Of a stretch of DNA of 13,846 nucleotides, positions 12,358 to 13,846 are shown piece by piece. Position 1 is the stretch's first letter. Each line of letters starts with the position of its first letter. The DNA comes from JAZGAE01 sp036475545 (lineage in GTDB: Bacteria; Pseudomonadota; Alphaproteobacteria; DATDPM01). The position numbers were made by a program, and so were the translations under genes. Location of the stretch: positions 1-13,846 of the forward strand of contig JAZGAE010000106.1 in assembly GCA_036475545.1 (NCBI GenBank), in the 5' to 3' direction. Under the pieces are notes generated by a model that saw nothing but the letters and a program-made list of their open reading frames with translations, did no database searches and was not told where the DNA came from.

Positions 12358-13485
12358 ATGATGGAGCCCCGTGGCCGCTTCAGCGACGGGAAGACGGCTG
12401 CGCGCCATGCGGTAACGCTGCGCGTGGCGGGCGGCGCGGCGCGCGGGCGCCTCGAGATCGTCGGCGAGGACGGCAAGCTCTTGGCCGTCTGGGATCTCGC
12501 GGGCATCGAGGTGATCGACGAGCTTGCAGGCGGCCGCGGCCTTCGGCTCACGCATGCGAGCGATCCGGCGGCCCGGCTCATGGTCGAGGGCCGCGACAAC
12601 GTGGCCGGGCTTCGCGCCTGCGCGCCCGGGGCGTTCCGCCGCAAGCGCCTCAGGCCCGCGACACTGGCCCGGATCGCGGCCTGGACGGGCCTCACGGGGG
12701 CGCTGCTCGCCGCCCTTTATTTCGCGCTTCCCCGGTTGGTGGAGCCCGTCGCCGCGCTGGTGCCCGTGGCCTGGGAGGAGCGCGTGGGCGAGGCCGTTAT
12801 CGAACAGATCGGCACGGTCCTGGGAGGGGAAGAGGGCGGCGACCTCTATTGCACCGGCGCGGCCGGCGCGGCGGCGCTCGAGCGCGCGACCGGGCGGCTC
12901 GCCGCGGTCGCCGACACGCCTTACCGTTTCCGGGTGCGGGTTGCCGATCTCGACCAGGTCAACGCCTTCGCCGTTCCCGGAGGGCACATCGTGCTGCTCA
13001 GCGGGCTCATCGAAGCCGCCGAAGCGCCCGAGGAGGTGGTCGGCGTCCTCGCCCACGAAATGGCCCACGTCGTCGAACGCCATCCCACCGAGGGGCTGCT
13101 GCGGAACCTCGGCATTTCGGTGGTTTTCCAGTCCCTGTTCGGGGACCCCTCCTCCTCGCTCCCCAGCCTCGGCGAGATCGGAGGCGCGTTGGTGATGTTC
13201 TCCTACAGCCGCGCCGACGAGGCCGAGGCCGACGCGCTCGGGGTCGAGATGCTGAAGCAGGCCGGCATCCGCACCGACGGCCTGCAGGCCTTTTTCGAGC
13301 GGCTTGCGGACGCCGAGGGCGCACTGCCCTCCTTCCTCGCCTACTTCTCCACGCACCCGCCGAGCGAGGAGCGCGCCCGCGCCACGGCCGCGGCAACCAC
13401 CGGCGGCGACGCCGGCCTGACACCCGGGGAATGGGCCGCGCTGCAAGCGATCTGCACGGCCGAGGACGAGGACGGGTCAGAGTGA
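12358..13485 (+). CDS. Membrane-anchored M48-family zinc metalloprotease
   Basis: Encodes a 375-residue M48 peptidase. The zinc site is HEMAH (H233, E234, H237) with the third ligand E288 in the SRADEAEAD motif (SRxxExxAD). The conserved PGGHIVLLSGLI strand (208-218) and STHPPSEERA (331-340) complete the family pattern. Residues 1-100 form a separate N-terminal domain of the sort found in the M48 proteins that pair with DUF898 (DUF7092-like, from memory). One membrane segment at about 104-124 follows, so the protease domain is probably periplasmic with the N-terminus in the cytoplasm. The start is ATG-ATG at 12358/12361, three bases after the upstream stop, with only a weak ribosome binding site, which suggests coupling to the DUF898 gene. 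The substrate is unknown; membrane-protein or envelope quality control is a family-based guess. Confidence 0.93.
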   Translation: MMEPRGRFSDGKTAARHAVTLRVAGGAARGRLEIVGEDGKLLAVWDLAGIEVIDELAGGRGLRLTHASDPAARLMVEGRDNVAGLRACAPGAFRRKRLRPATLARIAAWTGLTGALLAALYFALPRLVEPVAALVPVAWEERVGEAVIEQIGTVLGGEEGGDLYCTGAAGAAALERATGRLAAVADTPYRFRVRVADLDQVNAFAVPGGHIVLLSGLIEAAEAPEEVVGVLAHEMAHVVERHPTEGLLRNLGISVVFQSLFGDPSSSLPSLGEIGGALVMFSYSRADEAEADALGVEMLKQAGIRTDGLQAFFERLADAEGALPSFLAYFSTHPPSEERARATAAATTGGDAGLTPGEWAALQAICTAEDEDGSE

Positions 13486-13604
13486 CCGGGGCCGCCTCGG
13501 GGACCGCGCACCTGTCGCGCCCTCTGGAGACTGCGATGCCGGAATTGGAGCGGGCGAGGTAACTGAGCTAGAAACGTCTAATTGTCGCGCCGAGCGGGCC
13601 CGAA

Positions 13605-13846
13605 ATGGGTCCCGCGCTCGCGATCGCCGTCGCCCGGGCGCACCGTTGGCAGGAGTTCCTGGACCAAGGCCGGTTCGCGTCGATCACGGAGTTGGCGAGT
13701 GCGCTCGGCGTGGACTTCGCCTACGCCGCGCGGCTGCTGCAGCTGACGCTGCTGGCGCCCGACATCGTCGAGGCCATCCTCGACGGCCGCGAGCCCTCGG
13801 GGCTCTCGCTGGAGAAGCTGAAACGGGGGCTGCCGGTGGCGTGGGA
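13605..13846 (+). pseudogene. Recombinase-associated HTH-like protein fragment, 5'-truncated and cut by the window edge
   Basis: An open frame runs from ATG 13605 to the window end: MGPALAIAVARAHRWQEFL, then ITELASALGVDFAYAARLL, then LTLLAPDIVEAILDGREP. This matches a small family of helix-turn-helix-like proteins often encoded beside serine recombinase or phage-derived genes, characterised by ARAHRWQ, I-ELA---GV---Y--RLL-LTLLAPDIVEAILDGR and SLEKL---LPV-W. Family members usually begin further upstream with a (K/R)-L-x-V-A-P-x-G segment. Here that segment (KRLIVAPSG) is present in frame before the ATG, but is cut by TAG at 13569 and TAA at 13560. The 5' part therefore appears lost, and no ribosome binding site precedes the ATG. 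The 3' end lies outside the window. Confidence 0.55.

Noticed and set aside
10906..13446. An 846-codon open frame on the minus strand opposite the DUF898 and M48 genes
   Set aside because: It runs antisense to two well-recognised genes, has a charged low-complexity composition without any domain, and is explained by the scarcity of stop codons in GC-rich third positions.

Overview
This is a GC-rich (by eye roughly 60-65%) window from a methylotrophic or alcohol-oxidising proteobacterium; the class cannot be fixed from the sequence. It is an almost complete parts list for lanthanide-type, PQQ-dependent methanol/alcohol oxidation. It carries the last codons of a probable XoxF-type dehydrogenase, its cytochrome c (XoxG) and periplasmic partner (XoxJ), the canonical pqqABCDE set for cofactor synthesis, and a four-gene ABC system of the kind tied to PQQ-dependent alcohol dehydrogenases. 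The last resembles PedA1A2BC of Pseudomonas putida and the Lut system of Methylorubrum, both linked to rare-earth-element use.

Layout. Positions 1-2102 are on the plus strand: the xoxF 3' end and its strong intrinsic terminator, then xoxG (303-965) and xoxJ (1206-2102). Positions 2197-5349 are on the minus strand and read pqqA-B-C-D-E. B, C, D and E are joined by 4-base stop/start overlaps, and pqqA (25 residues) precedes them behind a possible attenuating hairpin. Positions 5593-10676 are a second minus-strand operon, read from high to low coordinate: periplasmic substrate-binding protein, seven-bladed YVTN beta-propeller, ABC ATPase, ABC-2 permease, a cupredoxin-like exported protein with no copper ligands, and an exported coiled-coil protein of unknown family. 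The two minus-strand blocks are separated by about 240 bases holding a GC hairpin and a candidate pqqA promoter. A gap of about 565 bases (10677-11241) holds the divergent promoters. From 11242 the plus strand resumes with an unrelated two-gene unit: a DUF898/YjgN-type membrane protein and a membrane-anchored M48 zinc metalloprotease. The right edge enters a DNA-binding-like gene of the recombinase-associated type that looks 5'-truncated.

How the parts fit. PqqA is cross-linked by PqqE with PqqD and matured by PqqB and PqqC to PQQ, which must reach the periplasm and load XoxF. XoxF passes electrons to XoxG, with XoxJ probably assisting activation. The neighbouring ABC system plausibly supplies the lanthanide, or otherwise handles metal or cofactor across the inner membrane. 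Two exported proteins of unknown function at the end of that operon are the least described parts of the window and the best candidates for new accessory factors. No TonB receptor, lanmodulin, pqqF/G protease, tRNA, rRNA, CRISPR array or insertion sequence is visible.
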